Source: an uncultured Bacteroides sp.
Lineage (GTDB): Bacteria; Bacteroidota; Bacteroidia; Bacteroidales; Bacteroidaceae
NCBI GenBank assembly: GCA_947074345.1
Contig: CAMTPH010000011.1
Coordinates: 1 to 46,240, forward strand
Direction of reading: 5' to 3'
Length of the DNA: 46,240 nucleotides
Position numbers and translations under genes: made by a program. The notes beneath the pieces were generated by a model. That model made no database searches. It was not told the origin of the DNA and was given only the letters and a program-made list of their open reading frames with translations. Within the stretch, counting starts at the first letter, position 1. Each line of letters starts with the position of its first letter. Shown here one piece after another: positions 6,664-14,789 of this stretch.

Positions 6664-7251
6664 ATGAGAATTGACGATATAAAACAGTTTGTTGTAGACT
6701 CTGTAATTAGCACTCGTTATTCAGAAATGAGTATGGAGGGGCGTAAAATGCTTGAAGCTGCCTTGGTACGTAAGAAAATCGATAAAGGAACTATTATCTT
6801 GAATGAAGGTGAGGTTGCAAATAGTCTGATTTTTATAGGAAGGGGAATGTTACGTCAATTCTATTATAAAAAAGGCAAGGATGTAACCGAGCATTTCTCG
6901 TACGAAGGATGTGTATTGATGTGTATAGAAAGTTTTTTTAAGCAGGAGCCATCAAAATTATTGATTGAAGCACTTGAAAATTCGATTGTATATGAATTAT
7001 CGTATGAAGCTCTTGCTACTCTTCTTGATTATCCTGAGATAAATCTTTTCTATCGTAAGGTGTTAGAATATTCATTGATTGTATCTCAAGTGAAAGCCGA
7101 TATGTGGAGATTTGAAACAGCTAAAAAGCGATATATAAAATTGATGGAACAGCATCCTGAAATAGTAAAAAGAGCGCCACTATCGCATATAGCTTCTTAT
7201 TTATTAATGACACCCGAAACATTGAGCCGTGTACGGGCAGAGATATTATGA
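6664..7251 (+). CDS. Crp/Fnr-family transcription regulator
   Basis: A 195-residue protein. The N-terminal cyclic-nucleotide-binding-like beta barrel covers about residues 30-120 (IDKGTIILNEGEVANSLIFI, GRGMLRQFYYKKGKDVTEHF). A dimer helix follows, and a compact C-terminal helix-turn-helix (HIASYLLMTPETLSRVRAEI) ends the protein almost immediately after the recognition helix. That short ending is normal for Bacteroidota Crp-like regulators. No Fnr-type N-terminal cysteine cluster is present, so an iron-sulfur oxygen sensor is unlikely. The ATG at 6664 is chosen because the -7 box overlaps the alternative TTG at 6637. Its last 6 bases overlap the end of the convergent AraC-type gene. Target genes are unknown. 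Confidence 0.85.
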   Translation: MRIDDIKQFVVDSVISTRYSEMSMEGRKMLEAALVRKKIDKGTIILNEGEVANSLIFIGRGMLRQFYYKKGKDVTEHFSYEGCVLMCIESFFKQEPSKLLIEALENSIVYELSYEALATLLDYPEINLFYRKVLEYSLIVSQVKADMWRFETAKKRYIKLMEQHPEIVKRAPLSHIASYLLMTPETLSRVRAEIL

Positions 7252-8121
7252 TTGTCGGTATTTTTTTGGAGATATGCCGACAAAGTGTTTAAAGTACTTT
7301 CCGAAAAATGATTGGTTGGCAAAGTTTAAGTGTTCTGCAATCTCTTGAATACTTAGTTCGGTAGATTTTAACAAGGCCCTTGATTCCAATATAACCAGTC
7401 CATCTATACATTCGCCTGCAGTTTTTCCACTTACCTCTTTTACAACGCCCGATAGATGTTTAGGCGTTAAACACAATTTACTAGCATAAAATGAAACAGA
7501 ACGTTCTTGTTTGAAATTCTCTGTAACCTCTTTCATGAAGAGTTTAAATATCTCTTCTTTACGAGTCGTATTATGTGATGTGTTGACGATTGCTTTTCGT
7601 GATATTATGTTATAAATCTCGTAAAATAGAGAAGATAAAATACCTTTTGTTATTTCTTTCCTATAAATATTATCTACAGTTTTTACCTTGTCCCAAAGGA
7701 ATGAATGATATTTTGCTAATATATTAAATTCTTCAGGTGTTAATTGAATAGAAGAATTGTCTTTGATATATAGCATAAAGGGCAATAACTCCTTTAGAGG
7801 TTTAAAGGTGCGATCTATAAATGATGGTGAAACTGCAATGAAAAGTCCCGAGAAATCTTTAGTTATCTCTTTTGTCTGTACAATTTGATCGGGAGATATC
7901 ATTAGTAATGAATTTTCTTCTACTCTATGGTCGCGTAAGTTTATGCAAGCCGTAAACCCTCCCTTTGTGCACAAAGTCAAAACAACTGCATCAATCCTGA
8001 TAGGATGATTGCTGAGTGTTATTTCTGAAATATCATCAAAAATTATAAATTCATTATCAATATAGTCAGCCGAATTAAGTTTAAATTCAGTGTTTATTTT
8101 CATTTCAGAAATTGGATCCAT
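7246..8121 (-). CDS. AraC-family transcription regulator
   Basis: A 291-residue regulator. The N-terminal region (about 1-190) is a cupin-like sensing domain (CTKGGFTACINLRDH, ENSLLMISPDQIV). The C-terminal AraC DNA-binding domain has two helix-turn-helix units (VSFYASKLCLTPKHLSGVVK and LSIQEIAEHLNFANQSFFGK) and the closing FKHFVGISPKKYR. It follows the repeat-rich protein gene by 10 bases and is the third gene of an operon started by the acyl-CoA ligase. It may regulate that operon or respond to its product; this is inferred from position. A second ATG at 8103 is possible. The 3' end overlaps the convergent Crp-like gene by 6 bases. Confidence 0.9.
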   Translation of the reverse strand: MDPISEMKINTEFKLNSADYIDNEFIIFDDISEITLSNHPIRIDAVVLTLCTKGGFTACINLRDHRVEENSLLMISPDQIVQTKEITKDFSGLFIAVSPSFIDRTFKPLKELLPFMLYIKDNSSIQLTPEEFNILAKYHSFLWDKVKTVDNIYRKEITKGILSSLFYEIYNIISRKAIVNTSHNTTRKEEIFKLFMKEVTENFKQERSVSFYASKLCLTPKHLSGVVKEVSGKTAGECIDGLVILESRALLKSTELSIQEIAEHLNFANQSFFGKYFKHFVGISPKKYRQS

Positions 8122-8131
8122 CCTATCTATT

Positions 8132-9277
8132 TTAAAATAATATTATTCCGGCTTCAAATATAGGCTTTTTCTCGAAAGTGGCATTCTTATTATAGAAACG
8201 ATTTATACCATATCCGCCTGTAGCAAATAATCCAAATCGACTAGTTAATTGATACTCTAAGTTAAGTCGAGCTTGTAGGCTGTATAATCGTGATGGGCAA
8301 TCATTAGCCTTAAAACCTTCGATGTGTTGATAACCTAGATCTCCGCTTAGTGATAGATTCTTATATAGTTGCTTCCACATACCTGCTCTATATTGAAGAG
8401 CGCCCGAAAAACCTTTCTTAATCTCATATGGATATAGTCCTGCACCAATAATATTATAGAAGAGTTGATTCTTGAAACGAACCGCAACATTGAACTTCGT
8501 GTTATTGCCACCATAAAGCATCATTTGTGTTTTGGTATCAGGATTAATATTAACTATACCCAATTGCAATCCGTCAAATTGTTCTCTATAATAGTTTACT
8601 ATCCCAAGTTGTACACCTTTGCCAGTTGTGGTATAGTTGGCTATACCTATCTGAAGACCACACATCTCTGAAGCTACAATATTGGCTAAAGCAGATACTT
8701 GGACTCCATTAAAATCTTTTCCGCCGATATTTAAAAGACCACCTATCATTACTCCGTTGAATGTCGAACTAGAGAGATTTGATAATCCAGAAATATGAAC
8801 GCCACTTGTGTTATCACCACTAATGTTCATAAGACCGGCAATAGTTAAGGCAGATGATTGGCTACCGATAATATTTATCATACCCGAAATAGCTACTCCA
8901 TAGGCATCGTGTCCGATTATGTTAGTTAGTCCACTTACAGATACACCAGCCATCTTATTGCCATTAATATTTGTAATGCCGGCAATCTGGAGTCCACGCA
9001 TAGAGCCTTTAGCAGTATTGGCTATGCTCGAAATCTGTATTCCATTAACATTCTTATTGACGGTGCTTGCTATTATATTTAGTCCTATACCATTTAGTTG
9101 GTTCATTGAAGAGTATAGTCCTAAATTAAAATAGCTAGTTTGACTGCTATCATTGGGTTGTGTTGCTACTTTATTCCAAGCAGATATGTTTATACCTGCA
9201 CTTTTATTTTGGCTTAAAGCATTAACGGCAACCATAAAAATAGTTGCCGTTAATATAATATGAATTTTGTACTTCAT
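8132..9277 (-). CDS. Exported repeat-rich surface protein (LA_2272-like repeats)
   Basis: A 381-residue protein with a signal peptide (IHIILTATIFMVAVNALSQ). About residues 55-250 are tandem repeats of roughly 21-23 residues with the pattern G-h-x-h-(S/A)-G-h-x-N-h-x(5-7). Examples are MAGVSVSGLTNIIG, AYGVAISGMINIIG and TSGVHISGLSNLSS. The last third, ending GLFATGGYGINRF and IFEAGIILF, looks like an outer-membrane beta barrel. I recognise the repeat as the 'LA_2272 surface repeat' type, which is of unknown function. The repeats probably form a beta-solenoid, or strands of one long barrel. Its ATG overlaps the ligase stop codon by one base (TAATG), so it is translationally coupled to it. Confidence 0.75.
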   Translation of the reverse strand: MKYKIHIILTATIFMVAVNALSQNKSAGINISAWNKVATQPNDSSQTSYFNLGLYSSMNQLNGIGLNIIASTVNKNVNGIQISSIANTAKGSMRGLQIAGITNINGNKMAGVSVSGLTNIIGHDAYGVAISGMINIIGSQSSALTIAGLMNISGDNTSGVHISGLSNLSSSTFNGVMIGGLLNIGGKDFNGVQVSALANIVASEMCGLQIGIANYTTTGKGVQLGIVNYYREQFDGLQLGIVNINPDTKTQMMLYGGNNTKFNVAVRFKNQLFYNIIGAGLYPYEIKKGFSGALQYRAGMWKQLYKNLSLSGDLGYQHIEGFKANDCPSRLYSLQARLNLEYQLTSRFGLFATGGYGINRFYNKNATFEKKPIFEAGIILF

Positions 9278-10950
9278 TATCCTTTTGCTTCTTGATACAA
9301 GAATCTCTTAATTGATTTCTTAGGAGTTTTTTCAAACTCTTCAGGGTAAATTTTCATTTTAGCGATTTGGCTATAGCCAGGTAGCATTGTATTTAATGCA
9401 ACGCGGTTTTCTTCCATGATTTTTTCAATATCTTCATTTTTTAATCCATGAGCGAAGAGTTCATCAAAATCAGGATATACCAATCCTACTAGTTTGTTGT
9501 TTTGTTGTACGATGATGCTTTCAGATACATAAGGTAAATTATTCAATTTATCCTCAATCTCTTCAGGGTAGATATTTTGACCACTAGAACCTAGTAGCAT
9601 ATTTTTGCTTCTACCTTTAATAGTAACGTTTCCTTGCTCATCAATCAAACCTAAATCTCCTGTATGTAACCATCCGTCTGCATCAAGAACTTGCTCTGTA
9701 GCTTCTTCGTTTTTATAATAGCCAAGCATAACATTAGGTCCTTTGCAAATAATCTCTCCAGGGATATTATATGGATCTGAAGATAAGATCTTAACTTCCA
9801 TTCTTGGAGCTGCTTTACCGCAAGAACCTAATTTGAAGTATTTCCAATCTTCATAACAAATGATAGGACCACATTCTGTCATACCGTATCCTACAGTATA
9901 TGGGAAATCAATCATTCTAAGGAATTGCTCAATTTCTTGGTTGAAAGCAGCACCTCCTACAATAACTTCAACGAAGTTACCGCCAAAAGCTTGAATCATT
10001 TGCTCTCTAATAGTAGCTTTGATTTTATCATTAATGATTGGAACTTTCATTAATAATTTCATTTTTGGAGTTTCTAGTTTAGGTAGAACGCTCTTCTTAA
10101 TGATTTTCTCAATGATTAATGGAACAGCTACAATCAAGTTAGGCTTAACTTCAGAAAATGCTTGGAATATAATTTTTGGACTAGGCATGCGAGTCAAAAA
10201 GAATATTTGACATCCAACTGAGAATTCGTATAAGAATTCGAAAGCTAAACCGTACATATGGGCCATAGGAAGCATTGAAACAACCTTATCGCCTGGTTTA
10301 AGGTTTAATACTTCGAATGCAAATTTGGTGTTAGACCACAAACTACGATAGGGCAGCATTACCCCTTTAGAGTAGCTAGTTGTACCAGATGTATAGTTGA
10401 TAATAGCTAATTCTTCTGGTTGGTCTTTATGGTAAGATATATGCTCTTTTCTGAAGTTCATCGGATATTTCTTGCCAAACATCTCGTTAAGATGGTTGCG
10501 AGCATGAGTTAACTTTTCGCTTCTTGATACAAGAAGTGAGAAATCATTCATCATTAATATCCCTTCAAGTAAAGGCATGGCCGATTCATTTAAATCTTCC
10601 CATACCATATCTCCGACAAACAAAAGTTTCGATTCAGAGTGGTTTACAATATTGTGTATATTGTCTGCCTTGAATTCATGTAAAATAGGAACTACAACTG
10701 CTCCATAGGTCAATGTTGCCAAAAAGGTAACTCCCCAATGCGAGCTATTACGTCCACATACAGCAATTTTATCTCCTTTTTGTATTCCGCTTTCTTCAAA
10801 AATAATATGCAGTTTTTCGATTTTGCGAGCTACATCTTTATATTGTAAAGTAGCTCCTTTGTAGTCAGTTAGGGCATCTAAATCCCAGTTGTTTATAATA
10901 CTGTTCTCAATGTAAGCTATAAAACTTTGATCCATTATATTCTTGCACAT
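9277..10950 (-). CDS. Long-chain fatty acid-CoA ligase-like AMP-binding enzyme
   Basis: A 557-residue ANL-superfamily enzyme that would adenylate a fatty or other carboxylic acid and load it onto CoA. The P-loop is INYTSGTTSYSKGVMLP, the A5-type motif is VGYGMTECGP, and the A7/A8 motifs are LHTGDLG and IKGRSKNMLLGSSGQNIYPE. The C-terminal catalytic lysine region KTPKKSIKRF is present. The length fits bacterial long-chain acyl-CoA ligases. It heads a three-gene operon with the repeat protein and an AraC-type regulator. Two nearby ATGs (10950 and 10935) are both downstream of a -7 box at 10967-10974; the second would give the more usual leader length. The substrate cannot be told from sequence. 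Confidence 0.88.
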   Translation of the reverse strand: MCKNIMDQSFIAYIENSIINNWDLDALTDYKGATLQYKDVARKIEKLHIIFEESGIQKGDKIAVCGRNSSHWGVTFLATLTYGAVVVPILHEFKADNIHNIVNHSESKLLFVGDMVWEDLNESAMPLLEGILMMNDFSLLVSRSEKLTHARNHLNEMFGKKYPMNFRKEHISYHKDQPEELAIINYTSGTTSYSKGVMLPYRSLWSNTKFAFEVLNLKPGDKVVSMLPMAHMYGLAFEFLYEFSVGCQIFFLTRMPSPKIIFQAFSEVKPNLIVAVPLIIEKIIKKSVLPKLETPKMKLLMKVPIINDKIKATIREQMIQAFGGNFVEVIVGGAAFNQEIEQFLRMIDFPYTVGYGMTECGPIICYEDWKYFKLGSCGKAAPRMEVKILSSDPYNIPGEIICKGPNVMLGYYKNEEATEQVLDADGWLHTGDLGLIDEQGNVTIKGRSKNMLLGSSGQNIYPEEIEDKLNNLPYVSESIIVQQNNKLVGLVYPDFDELFAHGLKNEDIEKIMEENRVALNTMLPGYSQIAKMKIYPEEFEKTPKKSIKRFLYQEAKG

Positions 10951-10966
10951 TTGTGATTAATTTGTG

Positions 10967-10974
10967 CAAATATA
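10967..10974 (-). promoter_or_regulatory. Putative -7 box of the acyl-CoA ligase operon
   Basis: TATATTTG matches TAnnTTTG exactly on the minus strand, 16-31 bases before the two candidate starts. A weak TTTTC at about 18 bases further upstream could serve as the -33 element. Confidence 0.5.
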
Positions 10975-11042
10975 TACAATTATACGAGAATTGAAAATAT
11001 ATTTGGAACAAATTAATATATATGACGAAATCTTTAAATTAA

Positions 11043-12113
11043 TTATTTATTATACCATTGATATATCATCTCAACACCTTTTTCAATTTCAATTTTATGC
11101 TTCCAACCCAACTTATGTAATTTAGTAGGATCGGTTAATTTTCGCATTGTACCATCTGGTTTTGAAGAATCAAAAAATAGGTTTCCTTGGTATCCAATCG
11201 TCTTTTTAATTAGCTCTGCTAAGTTGCGAATTGATATTTCTTTTCCGGTGCCAATGTTTATATGACAATTGCGTATTTCTTTCTGGTGCTTATTATACGT
11301 ATCTTCAAAGTTGACTTTATCCATTATAAAAACGCAAGCATCGGCCATCTCTTCGCTCCACAAAAACTCTCTAAGAGGAGTACCAGTTCCCCACAATGTG
11401 ATGTCCTTATCCGTAATGCCATACTTAAACAATACCTTTAAGATATCATTTTCAGAGTTATTACCATTGATATTTTCTATCGGTCGTTTATTTAAATCAA
11501 TGCGAATGGCATTCCAATCATTTGTTTTTAGGCAATGCGCAAGATGTATTTTGCGAATCATAGCAGGCAAAACATGACTTCGTTCTAAATCAAAATTATC
11601 ATTAGGTCCATATAGATTAGTTGGCATAACTGCTATATAATTGGTGCCATATTGTAAATTGAAACTCTCACACATTTTTAAACCAGCAATTTTGGCAATG
11701 GCATAAGGTTCATTGGTGTACTCTAAAGTTCCGGTAAGCAACTCTTCTTCACTAATGGGTTGTGCAGCATCTCTTGGATAGATGCAAGTGCTACCCAAGA
11801 AGAGTAGCTTCTTTACATTATTAATGAAACTCTGGTAAATGATATTTTGTTGAATCTGCAGATTTTTATAAATGAAATCAGCTCTATAAGTGTTGTTGGC
11901 CATAATGCCACCAACATGTGCTGCTGCAAGAAATACATATTCGGGCTTTTCTTTTTCGAAAAAGCATTTTACAGCTTCAGCGTCTAATAGATCTAATTCA
12001 GAATGCGTACGACCTATTAGATTAGTATATCCTTTGGATGATAGATTATTCCAAATAGCCGAACCAACCAATCCGCGGTGGCCGGCAATATAAATCTTTG
12101 AATTCTTTTCCAT
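11043..12113 (-). CDS. fcl: GDP-L-fucose synthase
   Basis: A 356-residue extended short-chain dehydrogenase. It converts GDP-4-keto-6-deoxy-D-mannose to GDP-L-fucose by epimerisation and NADPH reduction. The Rossmann motif is GHRGLVGSAIW. The catalytic serine lies in LGSTCIYPRDA, the YxxxK pair in NEPYAIAKIAG, and family motifs NLYGPNDNFDLERSHV and TPLREFLWSEEMADA follow. The ATG at 12113 is used because the earlier in-frame codon at 12128 is TTG inside the end of gmd. It follows gmd by 8 bases, so the two form one operon making GDP-fucose for surface glycans. Bacteroidales use this sugar for capsule and glycoproteins. Confidence 0.95.
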   Translation of the reverse strand: MEKNSKIYIAGHRGLVGSAIWNNLSSKGYTNLIGRTHSELDLLDAEAVKCFFEKEKPEYVFLAAAHVGGIMANNTYRADFIYKNLQIQQNIIYQSFINNVKKLLFLGSTCIYPRDAAQPISEEELLTGTLEYTNEPYAIAKIAGLKMCESFNLQYGTNYIAVMPTNLYGPNDNFDLERSHVLPAMIRKIHLAHCLKTNDWNAIRIDLNKRPIENINGNNSENDILKVLFKYGITDKDITLWGTGTPLREFLWSEEMADACVFIMDKVNFEDTYNKHQKEIRNCHINIGTGKEISIRNLAELIKKTIGYQGNLFFDSSKPDGTMRKLTDPTKLHKLGWKHKIEIEKGVEMIYQWYNK

Positions 12114-12121
12114 TTCGGTAT

Positions 12122-13198
12122 TTAGCAATTAGCTGATTTGGACTTCATTTGCTTTACTTTTTTCATATCGTGGCGAACCATGATTTTTACGAGTTCAGGA
12201 AAAGGAGTAGCGCATGGATTCCATCCTAATACAGTCTTTGCTTTTGTAGGGTTGCCCAACAATTGCTCAACTTCGGCAGGACGAAAATATTTAGGATCAA
12301 CTTCTACAATAGCTTTACCGGTAGAAATATCTATTCCTTTCTCATTAATGCCTTCGCCTTCCCAACGAAGATTAATGCCTGCTTCGGCAAATGCAAGCGT
12401 ACAAAACTCTCTAACCGTGTGCATTTCGCCTGTTGCAATTACGAAATCTTCTGGTACATCGTGTTGAAGCATAAGCCACATACATTCTACATAATCTTTT
12501 GCATAACCCCAGTCGCGTTTAGCATCTAGATTACCCAAATATAATTTATCTTGTTCGCTATGCGCGATACGTGCAGCTGCAAATGTTATTTTGCGTGTTA
12601 CAAATGTCTCTCCACGGCGTTCGCTTTCATGATTAAACAATATGCCATTCACGGCAAACATGCCGTAGCTTTCTCTATAGTTCTTAGTAATCCAAAATCC
12701 ATATTGCTTTGCTACTCCATATGGCGAACGAGGATAGAATGGGGTAGTTTCGCTTTGTGGCACTTCTTGAACTTTCCCGAAGAGTTCGGATGTAGAAGCC
12801 TGATAGATTCTAGTTTTATTCTCTAACCCTAAAATACGTACTGCCTCTAACATACGAAGTGTACCAACAGCATCTGCATCGGCTGTATATTCGGGAACAT
12901 CGAAAGATACTTTTACGTGGCTTTGAGCTGCAAGATTATAAATCTCGTCTGGTTGAACCATTTGTATGATACGTATCAATGAGCTTGAATCTGTCATATC
13001 CCCATAATGAAGATTGATTGTTCTGCCTTGTTTCATATCGCGCACCCATTCGTCAAGATATAGATGCTCGATGCGACCTGTATTAAAAGATGATGAACGA
13101 CGAAGAATGCCGTGTACCTCATAACCTTTTTGAAGCAATAGTTCTGCTAAGAACGAACCGTCTTGTCCGGTGATCCCTGAAATAAGAGCTTTTTTCAT
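12122..13198 (-). CDS. gmd: GDP-mannose 4,6-dehydratase
   Basis: A 358-residue enzyme that makes GDP-4-keto-6-deoxy-mannose from GDP-mannose, the first step to GDP-fucose. The NADP-binding motif is [16 protein letters not shown]. The active-site region is [14 protein letters not shown], with catalytic YxxxK in [12 protein letters not shown]. Substrate-binding segments [20 protein letters not shown] and [16 protein letters not shown] are typical. Length is normal for the family. It is the first gene of the gmd-fcl operon. No convincing TAnnTTTG was found in its 200-base upstream region, which it shares with a divergent ATPase gene. Confidence 0.96.
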   Translation of the reverse strand: MKKALISGITGQDGSFLAELLLQKGYEVHGILRRSSSFNTGRIEHLYLDEWVRDMKQGRTINLHYGDMTDSSSLIRIIQMVQPDEIYNLAAQSHVKVSFDVPEYTADADAVGTLRMLEAVRILGLENKTRIYQASTSELFGKVQEVPQSETTPFYPRSPYGVAKQYGFWITKNYRESYGMFAVNGILFNHESERRGETFVTRKITFAAARIAHSEQDKLYLGNLDAKRDWGYAKDYVECMWLMLQHDVPEDFVIATGEMHTVREFCTLAFAEAGINLRWEGEGINEKGIDISTGKAIVEVDPKYFRPAEVEQLLGNPTKAKTVLGWNPCATPFPELVKIMVRHDMKKVKQMKSKSANC

Positions 13199-13314
13199 AG
13201 TGTATGTATTATTAAATGTTTTACTATTACAATTATCACAATTATTTTCGAGTCTCTTTAAAGAAAATCAAATAATATTTCGGTGTAAAACAATAAATAG
13301 TGTAATTTAGTATT

Positions 13315-13340
13315 ATAATTTAGAGTCTACTCTAAATTAT
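13315..13340. repeat. Perfect 26-bp palindrome in a divergent intergenic region
   Basis: Twelve-base arms ATAATTTAGAGT (13315-13326) and ACTCTAAATTAT (13329-13340) are perfectly complementary with a 2-base centre. It lies 63 bases before the plus-strand ATPase gene and 117 bases before the divergent gmd gene. No T run follows on either side, so it reads as an operator-like site for a dimeric regulator more than as a terminator. The binding protein is unknown. Confidence 0.6.
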
Positions 13341-13402
13341 TTCGATTTAAAAGTGGATTTTTAGTTTGAAGTATATTATTAATGATATAAGAAGTTATTT
13401 CT

Positions 13403-14656
13403 ATGATAAAAGACTATTATACAGAATTAAGTCGTTCTAACTATTGGTTAAACGCTAAGTTTAATCGAGGTATATTAAGGAGCGAGTACCTCAACAACAT
13501 TAACAGCTATATTGGTAATAAGTTGATTAAAGTACTAGTTGGCCAGCGTGGAGTGGGTAAGTCATATCTATTGCACCAACTAGCCGAGCGATTGATTAAT
13601 CAAGGTGTGTTAGCCAAAAATATACTGATTATAAATCGTACTTTCACTGATACGGGGTTGATATCGACATCACAAGAGATAGAAGATATATTAAACGTCT
13701 ATCTAGAACATATTAATCCTATCGGAAAAGTGTATGTCTTTATCGAAGAAATTCACAACATAGAAGATTGGGAGCAGTTGGCATTGAAGCTTAGTTTAGA
13801 TAATACTTATTCTTACGAGCTATTTGCTACTTGTTCTTCAAAAAGCATCTATCCAGATAGTGATGGCAAAGTCAATAAATCATTTGTGTTTTTTGAGGTG
13901 TTTCCATTTACGTACACCGATTATCTTAGAATTGAACGAAAAGATAATGATAAGAAAAGTTATTTGAGTTATATTAATAATGGATATCAATTGCCCACGA
14001 TTTCCAACAATACTCTTTATTACTCTTCGCTAAAAGATACAATCTTGTTTCGCGATATTATTCAAAAATATCGGATTAAAGACCCTCTATTATTGGAAAA
14101 AGTGTTCTTGTATTTAATACGGAATATATCTGAATTTGTAACAATTGGCAATATTGTAAACTATTTCTCTAACCAGAAACAAAAACCTAGTTACGAAACC
14201 ATTGCTAATTATATTAACTATCTCGAGGAGTCTTATTTGATATATCGCGTAGAGCGATTTCAGATTAAGTCGAAAGATACCATTAGTGGTAGTTGTAAGT
14301 ATTATGTAAACTCTTGGAATCTTGTAGCTAGTCTTTATTCTATCTTTAAATATGATCAAGATACGATTTTGAGAAATCAGATTTATCTGGACTTGTTACA
14401 ATTTGGCTTTCAGGTAAAGATAGGTTTGTATAAAACTCATATAATCGATTTTATGGCTCAAAAAGCTGATAGGGTTATCTACTTTCAATGTGTATCATCG
14501 CTAATCGACAAAAGCATATTGAATAGTCTGTATAAATCGCTAGAGGCTATAAATGATAATTATGAAAAGTTTATTGTATCGTTAGATGATGAACAACTAC
14601 CATCTAAAGATGGCATAAGGCATATACAAGCTTGGAATATTCATCAGATATTGTGA
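13403..14656 (+). CDS. AAA_14/DUF4143-family ATPase
   Basis: A 417-residue predicted ATPase of the AAA_14 plus DUF4143 type, a family common in Bacteroidota with poorly known role. Walker A is GQRGVGKS (G47-S54). The Walker B strand VYVFIEEIHN (about 110-119) has Glu in place of the usual Asp at 115. The sensor-like ELFATCSSKS segment and the FFEVFPFTYTDYL motif follow. The C-terminal DUF4143 region has a winged-helix part (TIGNIVNYFSNQ, YETIANYINYLEESYLIYRV) and a nuclease-like end (IDFMAQKADRVIYFQCVSS). It is transcribed alone, diverging from gmd. A possible -7 box with one mismatch (TTAGTTTG, 13361-13368) lies upstream. A dispersed palindromic repeat starts 14 bases after its stop. Confidence 0.8.
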   Translation: MIKDYYTELSRSNYWLNAKFNRGILRSEYLNNINSYIGNKLIKVLVGQRGVGKSYLLHQLAERLINQGVLAKNILIINRTFTDTGLISTSQEIEDILNVYLEHINPIGKVYVFIEEIHNIEDWEQLALKLSLDNTYSYELFATCSSKSIYPDSDGKVNKSFVFFEVFPFTYTDYLRIERKDNDKKSYLSYINNGYQLPTISNNTLYYSSLKDTILFRDIIQKYRIKDPLLLEKVFLYLIRNISEFVTIGNIVNYFSNQKQKPSYETIANYINYLEESYLIYRVERFQIKSKDTISGSCKYYVNSWNLVASLYSIFKYDQDTILRNQIYLDLLQFGFQVKIGLYKTHIIDFMAQKADRVIYFQCVSSLIDKSILNSLYKSLEAINDNYEKFIVSLDDEQLPSKDGIRHIQAWNIHQIL

Positions 14657-14669
14657 AAATGAAGGATTT

Positions 14670-14733
14670 GATAGTTGTTAACTATTATCGTGCTAAATGT
14701 ATATAGTCAACGTGATAATAGTTAACAGTTATC
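14670..14733. repeat. Dispersed nested-palindrome repeat, copy A
   Basis: Two 20-base palindromic units (GATAGTTGTTAACTATTATC at 14670-14689 and GATAATAGTTAACAGTTATC at 14714-14733) flank a 24-base spacer. Each unit is centred on GTTAAC, and the two units are also complementary to each other over 18 of 20 bases. The whole matches copy B (32032-32095) at 55 of 64 positions with identical spacing. It lies between two convergent genes. No T run follows. Confidence 0.8.
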
Positions 14734-14789
14734 GTATAGAATGTAGTAGTCTACAATGCAAAACCAATTAAATGAAGAATTCAAGTGTG

